Positions 15,738 to 24,165 of a DNA stretch of 37,710 nt are shown in pieces. The translations under genes and the position numbers were made by a program. A model generated the notes under the pieces. The model did not search any database. It was given only the letters and a program-made list of their open reading frames with translations, and was not told where the DNA came from. Source of the stretch: Chloroflexota bacterium (lineage in GTDB: Bacteria; Chloroflexota; Anaerolineae; 4572-78); NCBI GenBank assembly GCA_011192195.1, contig DUEH01000012.1:4345-42054 (forward strand), written 5' to 3'. Positions within the stretch are counted from its first letter, which is position 1, and each line of letters opens with the position of its first letter.

Positions 15738-15791
15738 ATTCTTTCATCGCCACCCAAAAATATACTATGTAAAGAAGAGAGGATTTGTACA

Positions 15792-17150
15792 TTGAAGGTT
15801 ACAACAAAAACACTGGATAATTGTGAAGTATTGATGACCGTTGAAATTGATGATCGTCAGAGAGATGAGATTCTTAAAAAAGCCGCTCGTCGAATTGCCA
15901 GAGAGGTCAGAATTCCCGGTTTTAGGCCGGGGAAAGCGCCTTACAGGTTGATTTTAAATCGTTTTGGCGAAGAGGCCATTCAAGAAGAAGCGATGGATCA
16001 TCTGACGCAAACTATTTACAAAAGGGCCATCAAAGAAGCGGAGGTAGAACCTTACGCTCCGGCTACTATGGAAGAGATTGAATGGAATCCGCTGGTGATG
16101 CAGATCAAGGTTCCCACCGACCCGGTGACTGAGTTGGGAGACTATGGCGCTATGCGTCTGGAAACCGAAGCGGTAGAGGTCAGCGACGACGAGGTAGCGC
16201 GCCAACTGGAGCAGTTGGCAGAACGCTATATCACTTTTGAGCCGGTTGAAAGAGCCGCGCAATGGGGCGACATGGTCTCTATCACCATTTCTGAAAAAGA
16301 TATTGCCTCTGGCGATATGCTGGATGAAGACCGGGAAATGGAAATTACGCTGGCAGAGCGAGACGATGACGCCCCTGAACTTGATCTGCATACGCCCTTG
16401 ACAGGGATGTCTGAAGACGAGGAAAAGACCTTTACGCAGACCTTTAGCGAAACCTATCCGGAGAAAAAATACGCCGGTAAAGAAATTGAATTCCACGTGC
16501 TGGTCACCGCAGTCAAAGCCAAAGAAGAAGTTGAATTGGATGATGACCTGGCCACTATGGTTGGCGATTTTGATACTCTGGATGAGTTGAAAGAAAAACT
16601 CAGAGAAGATATTGCCGAGCAAAAACAGTATGAAATTGATGGCGGATTAATTGAAGAGGCTATGGAGAAATTGGTCGCGGAAGCGAAAACCATCAAATGG
16701 CCTTCTGCTATGGAAGAAGATGAACTTGATAACGCCATCAAAAATCAGGAATTCAAGCTTGAACAGAGCGGCTTGAATTTGAAGGCAATGCTAAGCGCCG
16801 AACAAAAGACGCTTGAAGAGTACCGCGAAGAAACGCGAGAGAAGGTCAGAGAGAATCTCAAGTACAGTCTGGCTTTGAGTAAACTGGTTGAACTGGAAGG
16901 CTTAACCGTAGATGGCGATGAAATTGCTCAGCAAGTGGAATGGATGATAGCAATGTCCGGCGGCAGTCAGGAAGCCAGAGACGCTTACACCTCGTCGGAA
17001 GGCGCGCGCGTAGTTGCCAACAATATCCTGACAGACAAAGCGCGACGGCGATTGCTGGCAATTGTCAAAGGCGAAGCCGAAGAAGAAGCTGATGAGGCCG
17101 AAGCCGAGGAAGCCGTCGTTGAAGAAGAAGCTGTCGTTGAAGAAGAATAA
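15792..17150 (+). CDS. tig: trigger factor (ribosome-associated chaperone and prolyl isomerase)
   Basis: Trigger factor binds near the ribosomal exit tunnel and shields nascent chains. The 452-residue protein has the N-terminal ribosome-docking signature IPGFRPGKAP (about residues 42-51). A central FKBP-type PPIase segment contains PLTGMSEDEEKTF and a final strand IEFHVLVTAVKAKEE. A helical C-terminal chaperone domain spans about 250-425. The last 25 residues are almost all Glu/Ala/Val (EEADEAEAEEAVVEEE), an acidic tail encoded by near-repeated codons. The start is TTG at 15792; AGAGGA upstream is a modest RBS. It is the first gene of a tig-clpP-clpX cluster, a common bacterial arrangement linking folding and proteolysis. 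Confidence 0.95.
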   Translation: MKVTTKTLDNCEVLMTVEIDDRQRDEILKKAARRIAREVRIPGFRPGKAPYRLILNRFGEEAIQEEAMDHLTQTIYKRAIKEAEVEPYAPATMEEIEWNPLVMQIKVPTDPVTELGDYGAMRLETEAVEVSDDEVARQLEQLAERYITFEPVERAAQWGDMVSITISEKDIASGDMLDEDREMEITLAERDDDAPELDLHTPLTGMSEDEEKTFTQTFSETYPEKKYAGKEIEFHVLVTAVKAKEEVELDDDLATMVGDFDTLDELKEKLREDIAEQKQYEIDGGLIEEAMEKLVAEAKTIKWPSAMEEDELDNAIKNQEFKLEQSGLNLKAMLSAEQKTLEEYREETREKVRENLKYSLALSKLVELEGLTVDGDEIAQQVEWMIAMSGGSQEARDAYTSSEGARVVANNILTDKARRRLLAIVKGEAEEEADEAEAEEAVVEEEAVVEEE

Positions 17151-17152
17151 TC

Positions 17153-17194
17153 AGCGCTTACTCTTCACCATAAAGCGCTTACTCTTCACCATAA
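17153..17194 (+). repeat. exact 21-bp tandem duplication before clpP
   Basis: The unit AGCGCTTACTCTTCACCATA+A occurs twice head to tail in the tig-clpP gap. The second copy ends directly at the AAGGAG RBS of clpP. It looks like a recent replication slippage. Confidence 0.95.
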
Positions 17195-17209
17195 AGGAGT
17201 TTTAACATC

Positions 17210-17866
17210 ATGACAATCCCTCTCCCCCAGGCAATGGTTCCTATGGTCATCGAGACCACCGGGCGCAGCGAGCGAGCCTACGATATTTTTTCCTTGCTGC
17301 TCAAAGAGCGTATCATCTTTTTGGGAACCGCCATCAATGATCAGATAGCCAACTTGATTGTGGCTCAATTACTTTATCTCAACCAGCAAGACCCGGAACG
17401 CGACATTTCTATGTACATCAACTCGCCCGGCGGCATTATCTACGCGGGGCTGGCTATCTATGATACTATGCAGTCCATCGCTAACCCCATCAGCACCTTT
17501 GCCGTTGGCGTAACCGCCAGTATGGCTACCGTTCTCCTGGCCGGGGGAACCCCCGGCCAGCGATACGCATTGCCCCACGCCACCGTGCATATGCACCCGG
17601 CCGGCGGCGGCGCTCAGGGTTATACCCCCGATGTTGAAATTCAATTCAAAGAAATGAAACGCCTGCAAGACACCATGCATCACATCATTTCCAGGCATAC
17701 CGGGCAGAGCGTAGAGAAGATTGCCGATGACTTTGAGCGTGACCGCTGGATGGATGCGCTGGCAGCCAAAGAATACGGTCTGGTTGACGAAGTAATGGGC
17801 GCGCCTATTTTGGCCGAAGTAGCCGAAAAAAACAAAGAAGCCGAAACAAGCGCAGAAACGGAATAA
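17210..17866 (+). CDS. clpP: ATP-dependent Clp protease proteolytic subunit
   Basis: ClpP is the barrel-shaped serine protease that degrades proteins fed in by ClpX or ClpA/C. The 218-residue length is usual. The catalytic triad is readable: Ser104 in GVTASMATVLL, His129 in VHMHPAGGGAQG, and Asp178 in FERDRWMDALAAKEYGLVDE. NSPGG (71-75) forms the oxyanion and strand region. His127-Met-His129 replaces the more usual M-I-H sequence. ATG at 17210 has AAGGAG 10 nt upstream. It is followed by clpX after 3 nt, so the two are surely co-transcribed. Confidence 0.96.
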   Translation: MTIPLPQAMVPMVIETTGRSERAYDIFSLLLKERIIFLGTAINDQIANLIVAQLLYLNQQDPERDISMYINSPGGIIYAGLAIYDTMQSIANPISTFAVGVTASMATVLLAGGTPGQRYALPHATVHMHPAGGGAQGYTPDVEIQFKEMKRLQDTMHHIISRHTGQSVEKIADDFERDRWMDALAAKEYGLVDEVMGAPILAEVAEKNKEAETSAETE

Positions 17867-17869
17867 ATT

Positions 17870-19174
17870 ATGGTCAACAGGTTTCGAACTGACACCCAAA
17901 CCTGCTCATTTTGCGACCGCAATCAAGACGATGTGAATCGCCTGATTGCGGGGCCTGCTCACGTTTATATTTGCGATGAGTGCGTTTATTTGTGTAAAGA
18001 CATTCTGGAGAAAGAAGAAAAAAAAGCCGCCACAAAGAATAAATCAACGGCGGTTAGACTCCAGCGAAGCCTGTCGCCCAAAGATATTTATGAGCGATTG
18101 AATGAGTGGGTTGTGGGTCAAGATAGAGCCAAGAAAGTATTATCCGTAGCTGTCTACAATCATTACAAACGCATAGATGTCAAAAGCAAAAGCGATGATG
18201 TTGAATTGCAAAAAAGCAATATTTTGCTGGTTGGCCCCACCGGGTGCGGTAAAACCCTATTGGCCCAAACCTTGGCGCGTATTCTGGACGTTCCCTTTTG
18301 CATAGTTGACGCCACCGCGCTTACCGAAGCCGGTTACGTGGGCGAAGATGTAGAAAATATCCTGCTGCGTTTACTGCAAGCGGCGGATTTTAATGTTGAA
18401 TTAGCCCAAAAAGGGATCATCTACATCGATGAAATAGACAAAGTGGCGCGTAAATCCGGCGAAAACCCCTCCATCACCCGCGACGTATCCGGCGAAGGCG
18501 TTCAACAGGCGCTGTTGAAGATCATCGAAGGCACAACAGCCAGCGTACCGCCTCACCTGGGACGCAAACATCCCGGTCAGGAATATATTGAAGTAGATAC
18601 CTCTAACGTCCTCTTTGTCTGCGGCGGCTCCTTTGATGATGTTGACAGCATTGTCTCGCAACGCATAGGCGCTAGAGGGCAATTTGGCTTTCCACAGCAG
18701 TCCGGGAAAACGCTCACCCTGCAAAAACGCATCTCCAGCGACGAACTTCTGCGCCAGCTTATACCCGATGACCTGATTGAATATGGCCTGCTCCCCGAAT
18801 TTGTGGGCCGCTTGCCCGTACTTGTCACCGCCGACGCGCTGGACAAAGCTGCGCTGATGAGCATTCTGGTTGAACCGAAAAACGCCCTGGTCAAACAATT
18901 TCAGCGCCTTTTCAAACTGGATGACGTGGAACTGGCCTTCACCACCGAAGCGCTGGACGCCGCAGCGGAAGCGGCTTACAAGCAAAAAACCGGCGCGCGC
19001 GGCTTGCGCACCATCATCGAAGACACCTTGCTGGACGTTATGTACGAAATCCCCTCCCGGAAAGAGATCAAGAAATGCGTCATTACCAGAGCGGTTATCC
19101 TTGGCGACAGCGAACCTGAGTTGTATGACGGCTACGGGCGAGCGCTCAACGCGGAACTTGATATGGCCGCTTGA
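17870..19174 (+). CDS. clpX: ATP-dependent Clp protease ATP-binding subunit ClpX
   Basis: ClpX is the AAA+ unfoldase that selects substrates and threads them into ClpP. The 434-residue protein has an N-terminal zinc-binding domain (C12-x2-C15 and C35-x2-C38), Walker A GPTGCGKT (122-129), pore loop GYVG (155-158), Walker B IIYIDEID (183-190) and sensor 2 GARGLR near residue 380. The ClpP-docking loop, IGF in many ClpX proteins, appears as FGF in [10 protein letters not shown]. The start ATG follows the clpP stop by 3 nt and probably relies on coupling. A good terminator lies 35 nt after the stop. Confidence 0.97.
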   Translation: MVNRFRTDTQTCSFCDRNQDDVNRLIAGPAHVYICDECVYLCKDILEKEEKKAATKNKSTAVRLQRSLSPKDIYERLNEWVVGQDRAKKVLSVAVYNHYKRIDVKSKSDDVELQKSNILLVGPTGCGKTLLAQTLARILDVPFCIVDATALTEAGYVGEDVENILLRLLQAADFNVELAQKGIIYIDEIDKVARKSGENPSITRDVSGEGVQQALLKIIEGTTASVPPHLGRKHPGQEYIEVDTSNVLFVCGGSFDDVDSIVSQRIGARGQFGFPQQSGKTLTLQKRISSDELLRQLIPDDLIEYGLLPEFVGRLPVLVTADALDKAALMSILVEPKNALVKQFQRLFKLDDVELAFTTEALDAAAEAAYKQKTGARGLRTIIEDTLLDVMYEIPSRKEIKKCVITRAVILGDSEPELYDGYGRALNAELDMAA

Positions 19175-19208
19175 GCAAACCCTGACGACATCTGCCTTAA
19201 GTAGTTTC

Positions 19209-19238
19209 AAAGCGCCTCCACAAATGAGGCGCTTTTTT
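19209..19238 (+). terminator. rho-independent terminator of the tig-clpP-clpX cluster
   Basis: A perfect 10-bp stem AAAGCGCCTC/GAGGCGCTTT with a 7-nt loop is followed by a T-run. It lies directly before the stop of the opposite-strand small gene, so the two units converge here. Confidence 0.92.
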
Positions 19239-19240
19239 GT

Positions 19241-19411
19241 TCAGCGTTTTCGCCTTGTTGCTTTGGCGCTTCCATTTCTGGTGGCTTCCAGTTTCAGCAA
19301 TCGTTGATTGAAACTCCATAACACCAGCAGAATTTGACCGATAGCTTGTTCGGTTGTGATGCCATCTCTTTCCCAAAGTCTTAGTAGTTCCTTCAAGTCG
19401 TGATGAGCCAT
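19241..19411 (-). CDS. 56-residue small protein of unknown function
   Basis: The minus-strand frame encodes MAHHDLKELLRLWERDGITT, then EQAIGQILLVLWSFNQRLLK and a basic tail ending ATRRKR. A charged amphipathic first half, a central helix and a C-terminal run of Arg/Lys suggest a small nucleic-acid-binding or regulatory protein; no family is recognised. Support is unusually good for its size: GGAGG lies 5 nt before the ATG, and a consensus promoter lies at 19516-19544. It converges on clpX. The length resembles MNT/HEPN-linked or toxin-like microproteins, but there is no evidence for such a role. Confidence 0.75.
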   Translation of the reverse strand: MAHHDLKELLRLWERDGITTEQAIGQILLVLWSFNQRLLKLEATRNGSAKATRRKR

Positions 19412-19515
19412 AATTCCTCCAAAATAGTACGCTGCTATAGTTGATTGATATAACGCTAAACCGGATAGACTTCTGCAAAAAAAGACGAGTACACTAATTG
19501 CTGACTCGTATTGGT

Positions 19516-19544
19516 ATTATAACACTTAACCGTGTGTTTGTCAA
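19516..19544 (-). promoter_or_regulatory. consensus sigma70 promoter for the 56-residue gene
   Basis: On the minus strand TTGACA (19539-19544), a 17-nt spacer and TATAAT (19516-19521) match the consensus perfectly. The predicted leader is about 98 nt. It is the strongest-looking promoter in the window. Confidence 0.88.
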
Positions 19545-19693
19545 CTGCCAATATCGACAATGATGCCCCGTCATTATTTGCATCTTGTCTTATCAAAAGT
19601 ATACTTTAGTCGCAACACCGCAAAAGCTACACAAAGAAATTGTGTGCGCTAATAATTTTGCATCGAATTACGCCGATTTCACGAATTTTTATT

Positions 19694-19818
19694 GGTAACT
19701 ACTCACCTACCCTCCTCAATGCCCGGTAAAGCGGGGGCAGGCTCTCCCCCCGTTAACGGGGGGAAGTTTAAAAGCCTCCCCCTGATTTCGGGGGGAGGTT
19801 TGGAGGGGGGTGAACGCT
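19694..19818. repeat. R6 repeat, copy b
   Basis: This is a diverged copy of the C/G-rich element at 14683-14784, running from GGTAACTACTCACC to GGAGGGGGGTGAACGC. It contains three inverted segments such as CCCCCCGTTAACGGGGGG. Confidence 0.8.
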
Positions 19819-19820
19819 TG

Positions 19821-19853
19821 CATCGTAAATCGTAAATCCAAAATCGTAAATCA
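19821..19853. repeat. R1 repeat, half copy d
   Basis: Only the right arm is present: ATCGTAAATCGTAAATCCAA followed by AATCGTAAATC. It directly follows R6 copy b and precedes the GH3-like gene. Confidence 0.75.
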
Positions 19854-19879
19854 TTTAGTTGCTTTTTCGAGAAGAATCT

Positions 19880-22800
19880 ATGCCAAACTGGCGTCGTTTT
19901 CTATTCAATTCTACTGTCATCTGGGTAATCCTCCTGTCCTTGGTCAAGAGCGCTGTGCCGGCGGCAAAGGCTCAAGAAAATCAACCGTCCATCAACCCCC
20001 AGGTGGAAGCCGTTTTTGAGCAATTATCTACGGACGAGAAGATAGGCCAGCTTTTCATTGTCACCTTTGAGGGCAATGATTTGAGCGATGACAGCCGGAT
20101 AACGCGCCTTGTCCGGGACTATCGCGTTGGCGGCGTCTGGTTGCAGGCAAGCAATAAACTGACTGTGAATGAGGACGTCAGCAGTCAGGATGCGCTGCCG
20201 GGTACGCTCGATATGGTCAATCGCTTGCAGGGGGGCATTTACCACCCTTCGCAATTGCAATTGGGCGTCATTACAAGCGCCGTATCGCTGACAATTACAG
20301 AGAGCCTGTCGCCTACCGATACACTGAGCCGTACGGTTGCGCTGACCCAACCCTTAATGGGGGGCGCTACGCCCATCCCTCTTTTTATTGCGGTTGACCA
20401 CGAAGGCAACGGCTATCCCCACACCCTCCTTTCGCCGGAACTGAGCGATGCGCCCAGCGGTATGGTCTTGGGCGCAACCTGGAATCCGGCTTACGCCGAG
20501 CAAGTGGGTGATACGGTTGGGCGCGAATTAGCTGCGCTGGGCATCAATATGCTCTTTGGTCCGGTGCTGGACGTGGTAGATAATCCCAGACCGGAACTGA
20601 TTGGCGGTATTGGCGTGCGATCCTTTGGCGGAGACCCCTACTGGGTCGGCTCGATGGGCCGCGCTTATATCAGAGGCGCCCACACCGGCAGTAACAATCA
20701 GCTTTTGACCATTGCCAAGCATTTCCCCGGCGCAGGGAGTATTGATCGCCAACTGAATCAGGATGTACCAACTATTCAGAAACTATTGGGACAATTGCAA
20801 TTGGTGGAACTGGCTCCCTTTTTTGCCGTAACTTCAGTTGGCGTCACCGCGCCGGAAGAAACCACCGATGGCTTGATGACCGCTCACATTCGCTACCGGG
20901 GGCTGCAAGGCAACATCAGGGATTTAACCAAACCAATCAGCCTGGACCCGCAAAACCTGCCCGCTATTTTATCCGACCTGTCGCCCTGGCGAGACGCCGG
21001 CGGCTTGATTATCAGCGGACCCCTCGGCGCGCCGGCGGTTGTAAAAACCTACAAAGCCGACGAAGGCGACTTCCCTGCCCGTCGAATTGCGCTGGATGCC
21101 TTTTTAGCCGGCAGCGATGTCTTGCTTCTGTCAAACTTTGGCCCTTCTGACGATAGCAGCGAAGAAACGCAATTTGATCACATTGTCACTGCTATTGAGT
21201 TCTTCAAAGATAAATACGAAAGCGATCCTGCTTTTCAGCAACTGGTAGATACCTCTGTTCGGCGCATCTTGCAGGCCAAACTGAAATTGTATAACGATTT
21301 TGCCCCGGAAAAGGTCATCAAATCCAGAGACAATCTGACTGCGCTATCAGGCAATGCCGACAGCTTGAGCGATGTAGTGCGCGATGGGATAACGCTTGTT
21401 TACCCTGACCCGGCTGAATTGGCCGACCGCATCCCCAGTCCCCCGCTTGGAGATGAAATAATCCTGATCTTCACCGATGACCGGCAAGCGAAGCTGTGTC
21501 CTGACTGCGAAGATTTCTACCTGATAGACCCGGCATCGCTGGAAAAGATGATGCTGAATTTGTACGGCCCTGACGCCAGCGATCAGATTGCGCCGGAGCG
21601 CATTGCCAGCTTTACCTTCACTGAACTGGCCGACGCTTTGAACGATAATCCGGATACCATTGTGCGTAACGCCCAGCTATCCGCTTTGCTGCGGCGAGCG
21701 GGCTGGATAATTTTTGCTATGCTGGACATAGACACTGTCAACTACCCCGGTTCCGGCGTGGTAAAACAATTCCTGGATGCGGGATCGCTTGATTTGCGGG
21801 ACAAGAAGGTGATTGTGTTGGCTTTTGATGCGCCGTACTATCTGGACAATACAGAGGTGAGTATTTTAACGGCCTACTACGGCGTGTATAACAAAACCCA
21901 AAAGCACATCGAAGCTGCGGTCAGATTGCTTTTTAAGGAATTTAGCGCTGCGGGACACTCGCCGGTGAATATTGACGCAGTTGAATACAAAATCCCTGAT
22001 GTGCTGGAACCGGACCCTAATCAGGTCATTACCCTGGAATACTTCAAAGAGACGGCAGACGCCGCAGAAGATGAGACGACGCCAACGCCAGAACCTGTCA
22101 TTGAAGGAACGCCTGAAGCTGTGGCTATAGAGATTGAGGTAGGTGATCGCCTGGTTATACGTACCGGCGTGATTGTGGACAAAAACGGAAATCCGGTTCC
22201 GGATAACACGCTGGTTTCATTCAATAGAGCCTATCCCCAAGAGAGTTTGGAACTGGCGCCCATCATTGTGCCAACACTTAATGGCGTGGCGCAAACTGTG
22301 ATTGACGTTGACCGGGAGGGGATGCTGGAAATTACGGCAGAGAGCGGCGAAGCTACTGAATCAGGCAAAATCATCATCGAAGGCTCCACCATCACCATCG
22401 AAACGCCCACGGCAACCAGCACGCCTACATCTACGGCAACCAGCACGCCCACGGCAACCAGCACGCCTACCAACACGCCTACCCCCACGCCTACAACAAC
22501 CAATACACCTACACCCACGTCTACCCCCACATCTACGCCCACGCCACCGCCGCCTCAGCCGCCTGTCTTGCGTTCGCCGGATTTACTTTTTTCCGTGTTG
22601 GTTTTAATTGCTTTAGGATTTATTGTCTTTGTCACAATGACATCGCTAAAAATGCCGCTGGAAGCGCGTTTGTGGCCGGCGTTAATGGTGGCAGCCTTTG
22701 GTCTGGCCGGCTATGTACTCTACGGCTTCTTTGCCGTACAATTGGCTGAAATGAGCATGGTGGGCGATTGGGTGAGACAGAATACCAAAACGCACTGGCT

Positions 22801-22906
22801 GACGCCTTTGGTCACATTGCTCTTTGCTTTGCTGGGTGTTGGTGGCTTGAAACTTTTTGAAATGATCAGCCGGGCGCGTAATAGCGCTGAAAACAACGAC
22901 GAATGA
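19880..22906 (+). CDS. secreted, membrane-anchored GH3-fold protein, catalytic nucleophile apparently lost
   Basis: The 1008-residue protein starts with a signal peptide (RRFLFNSTVIWVILLS, then AKAQ). Residues about 45-480 match a glycoside hydrolase family 3 barrel of the beta-N-acetylhexosaminidase (NagZ-like) kind: TDEKIGQLFIVTFEG, KHFPGAGSIDRQLNQDVP at 280, and VRRILQAKLKLYNDF at the end. The usual KHFPGHG...DSH is changed to KHFPGAG without DSH. The usual SD nucleophile motif reads IISGPLGAPAV with Gly380, so hydrolysis is doubtful. A second alpha/beta region (about 490-700), an Ig-like domain (about 735-835), a Thr/Pro linker (about 842-893) and three membrane helices follow. ATG 19880 is preferred over TTG 19859. 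The stop (GAA TGA) lies in an R3-type repeat. Confidence 0.88.
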   Translation: MPNWRRFLFNSTVIWVILLSLVKSAVPAAKAQENQPSINPQVEAVFEQLSTDEKIGQLFIVTFEGNDLSDDSRITRLVRDYRVGGVWLQASNKLTVNEDVSSQDALPGTLDMVNRLQGGIYHPSQLQLGVITSAVSLTITESLSPTDTLSRTVALTQPLMGGATPIPLFIAVDHEGNGYPHTLLSPELSDAPSGMVLGATWNPAYAEQVGDTVGRELAALGINMLFGPVLDVVDNPRPELIGGIGVRSFGGDPYWVGSMGRAYIRGAHTGSNNQLLTIAKHFPGAGSIDRQLNQDVPTIQKLLGQLQLVELAPFFAVTSVGVTAPEETTDGLMTAHIRYRGLQGNIRDLTKPISLDPQNLPAILSDLSPWRDAGGLIISGPLGAPAVVKTYKADEGDFPARRIALDAFLAGSDVLLLSNFGPSDDSSEETQFDHIVTAIEFFKDKYESDPAFQQLVDTSVRRILQAKLKLYNDFAPEKVIKSRDNLTALSGNADSLSDVVRDGITLVYPDPAELADRIPSPPLGDEIILIFTDDRQAKLCPDCEDFYLIDPASLEKMMLNLYGPDASDQIAPERIASFTFTELADALNDNPDTIVRNAQLSALLRRAGWIIFAMLDIDTVNYPGSGVVKQFLDAGSLDLRDKKVIVLAFDAPYYLDNTEVSILTAYYGVYNKTQKHIEAAVRLLFKEFSAAGHSPVNIDAVEYKIPDVLEPDPNQVITLEYFKETADAAEDETTPTPEPVIEGTPEAVAIEIEVGDRLVIRTGVIVDKNGNPVPDNTLVSFNRAYPQESLELAPIIVPTLNGVAQTVIDVDREGMLEITAESGEATESGKIIIEGSTITIETPTATSTPTSTATSTPTATSTPTNTPTPTPTTTNTPTPTSTPTSTPTPPPPQPPVLRSPDLLFSVLVLIALGFIVFVTMTSLKMPLEARLWPALMVAAFGLAGYVLYGFFAVQLAEMSMVGDWVRQNTKTHWLTPLVTLLFALLGVGGLKLFEMISRARNSAENNDE

Positions 22907-22978
22907 CGAGTTACCAAGCGACGAATCATCATTCGCCATTCGCCATTCGCCATTCGCCATTCGCCATTCGCCATTCAT
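22896..22978. repeat. R3/R4 repeats at the 3' end of the GH3-like gene
   Basis: GACGAATGACGAGTTAC contains the stop codon of the GH3-like gene. It is followed by about six tandem CATTCGC(CATTCGC) nonamers with unit ATTCGCCAT. It separates convergent genes and ends 9 bp before the kinase stop. Confidence 0.88.
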
Positions 22979-22986
22979 AAATTGGC

Positions 22987-24000
22987 TTAGGGTTGGGGGA
23001 GTGTGGGGGCAAAGAAGGTAACAATCATCGCCAGAGCCAACAGCAGCCCCACAACTGCCAGGAGCGTTTTGTTTTCCAGCAGCGCGCTTTGTACGTTATG
23101 AAGTTGCAGCCACCAATCACTATTTGCGCCCATTAAGGCAAAACTTCGGCCTTTCAACAGTTCTTCGTTGAAGTCTGCGGCGGTAGCGGGGCGTTCATCG
23201 GGGTGCATTGCCAGCGCGTGTAAAATGGCCTGTTCTGTTTTTGAACTGACAGAGGGATTGAACTCTCTGAGCGATAGTTGCTTGTTTGGATACAGAAAGC
23301 GTTCTTTGGCTTCTGTGGGTGGGCGCAGCGCTAATAGGTGGAACAGTGTGGCGCCCAAAGAATAAATATCAGAACGAGCGTCTGTGTGGCCTGTATCACC
23401 GCCGTATTGCTCCAGCGGCGTGTATTGAACCGTCCCTTTTCCTTGCAGCACGGTAACTGTTCGGTCATCGTCCGGGGCCATTACTTTTACCAAGCCAAAA
23501 TCAACTAACTTCAGCGGCCCGCTTTCCGTTAATTTGATATTGGCCGGTTTGATGTCTCGGTGTAAAATGGGCGGGTCTTGACTGTGTAAGTAAATGAGCG
23601 CGTCAAGTATCTGTTTTGCCCACTCAAGCACTTTCTTTTCCGTGATGTGTACACCTTTTACTTTGGCTTCTTCAATCTTTTCTCGCAGATCGCGCCCGGA
23701 TACAAAGTCCATCACCAGATAATCGCGGCCATTGTAAAGGAAAAAGTCAGATACTTTGGGCAGATTAGGATGATCCAGACGGGCCAGCACATTGGCTTCG
23801 CGGTGAAATTGAGCCTGAATCTGCTCTTGATAGCTTTTTGACGCGCCAATATCAGTAATTACTTCTTTGATGGCGCATAGACGGCCTGACAGTCTCAGGT
23901 CTTCAGCTTTATAAATGGACCCTTGACCGCCTTTGGCGACCAGTTCTACAATATGGTATCTGGACCACAAGGTGGTTCCAGGGGATAGCGGCTCAGACAT
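22987..24000 (-). CDS. membrane-anchored Ser/Thr protein kinase (Hanks type)
   Basis: This 337-residue protein phosphorylates Ser/Thr of target proteins. The kinase domain spans residues 14-285. It has a glycine loop GGQGSIYKAE (24-33), Lys45 in CAIKEV, the catalytic loop HRDIKPANIK (147-156), DFGLVK (167-172), the activation segment GTVQYTPLEQY and SDIYSLGATLFHLL. Catalytic residues are complete. One membrane helix (about 312-331) lies at the very end with almost no outside domain, so it probably reads an internal or membrane-bound signal. The ATG at 24000 is preferred; TTG at 24003 is also in frame. It is divergent from the FHA-winged-helix gene, a likely partner. Confidence 0.95.
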   Translation of the reverse strand: MSEPLSPGTTLWSRYHIVELVAKGGQGSIYKAEDLRLSGRLCAIKEVITDIGASKSYQEQIQAQFHREANVLARLDHPNLPKVSDFFLYNGRDYLVMDFVSGRDLREKIEEAKVKGVHITEKKVLEWAKQILDALIYLHSQDPPILHRDIKPANIKLTESGPLKLVDFGLVKVMAPDDDRTVTVLQGKGTVQYTPLEQYGGDTGHTDARSDIYSLGATLFHLLALRPPTEAKERFLYPNKQLSLREFNPSVSSKTEQAILHALAMHPDERPATAADFNEELLKGRSFALMGANSDWWLQLHNVQSALLENKTLLAVVGLLLALAMIVTFFAPTLPQP

Positions 24001-24012
24001 CAATCCTCATTC

Positions 24013-24073
24013 AATTTACGATTTTGGATTTGCGATTGGTTTCGGAGGCCATCTTAATCGTCAATCGCAAATT
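24013..24073. repeat. R1 hairpin repeat, copy e
   Basis: TTTACGATTTTGGATTTGCG and its complement ATCTTAATCGTCAATCGCAA enclose a 20-nt spacer. It lies in the divergent promoter region of the kinase and FHA genes, close to the kinase start. Confidence 0.8.
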
Positions 24074-24165
24074 AGATAGAAAAACCCAAGACATTACGCA
24101 AGAAATTTAACCCAACTATGAACATAAGTCAAGTATGACACCTTCAGGAAAGGAGCGCTTGAACA

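Larger units (their letters stand above)
15284..15791. other. intergenic region upstream of tig
   Basis: This 508-bp region has no supported gene. It contains a possible promoter (15608-15637) and a hairpin with a central palindrome (15690-15737). The stretch 15540-15600 has a weak likeness to the CTTCGGCAGGC-type repeat. Nothing else is recognised. Confidence 0.6.

Noticed and set aside
18401-19210. A 269-codon minus-strand frame over clpX.
   Set aside because: It is a shadow of clpX in the complementary frame and shows no domain.
22405-22560. Thr/Pro repeat DNA considered as a mobile repeat like R1-R12.
   Set aside because: It is a coding linker (TPTATSTPT type) with codon-level repetition and no inverted symmetry.
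22920-22978. Tandem nonamers looked like a short CRISPR-type array.
   Set aside because: The units are 9 bp and contiguous, with no unique spacers and no cas genes. The arrays at 27404-27500 and 28291-28437 are likewise simple repeats.
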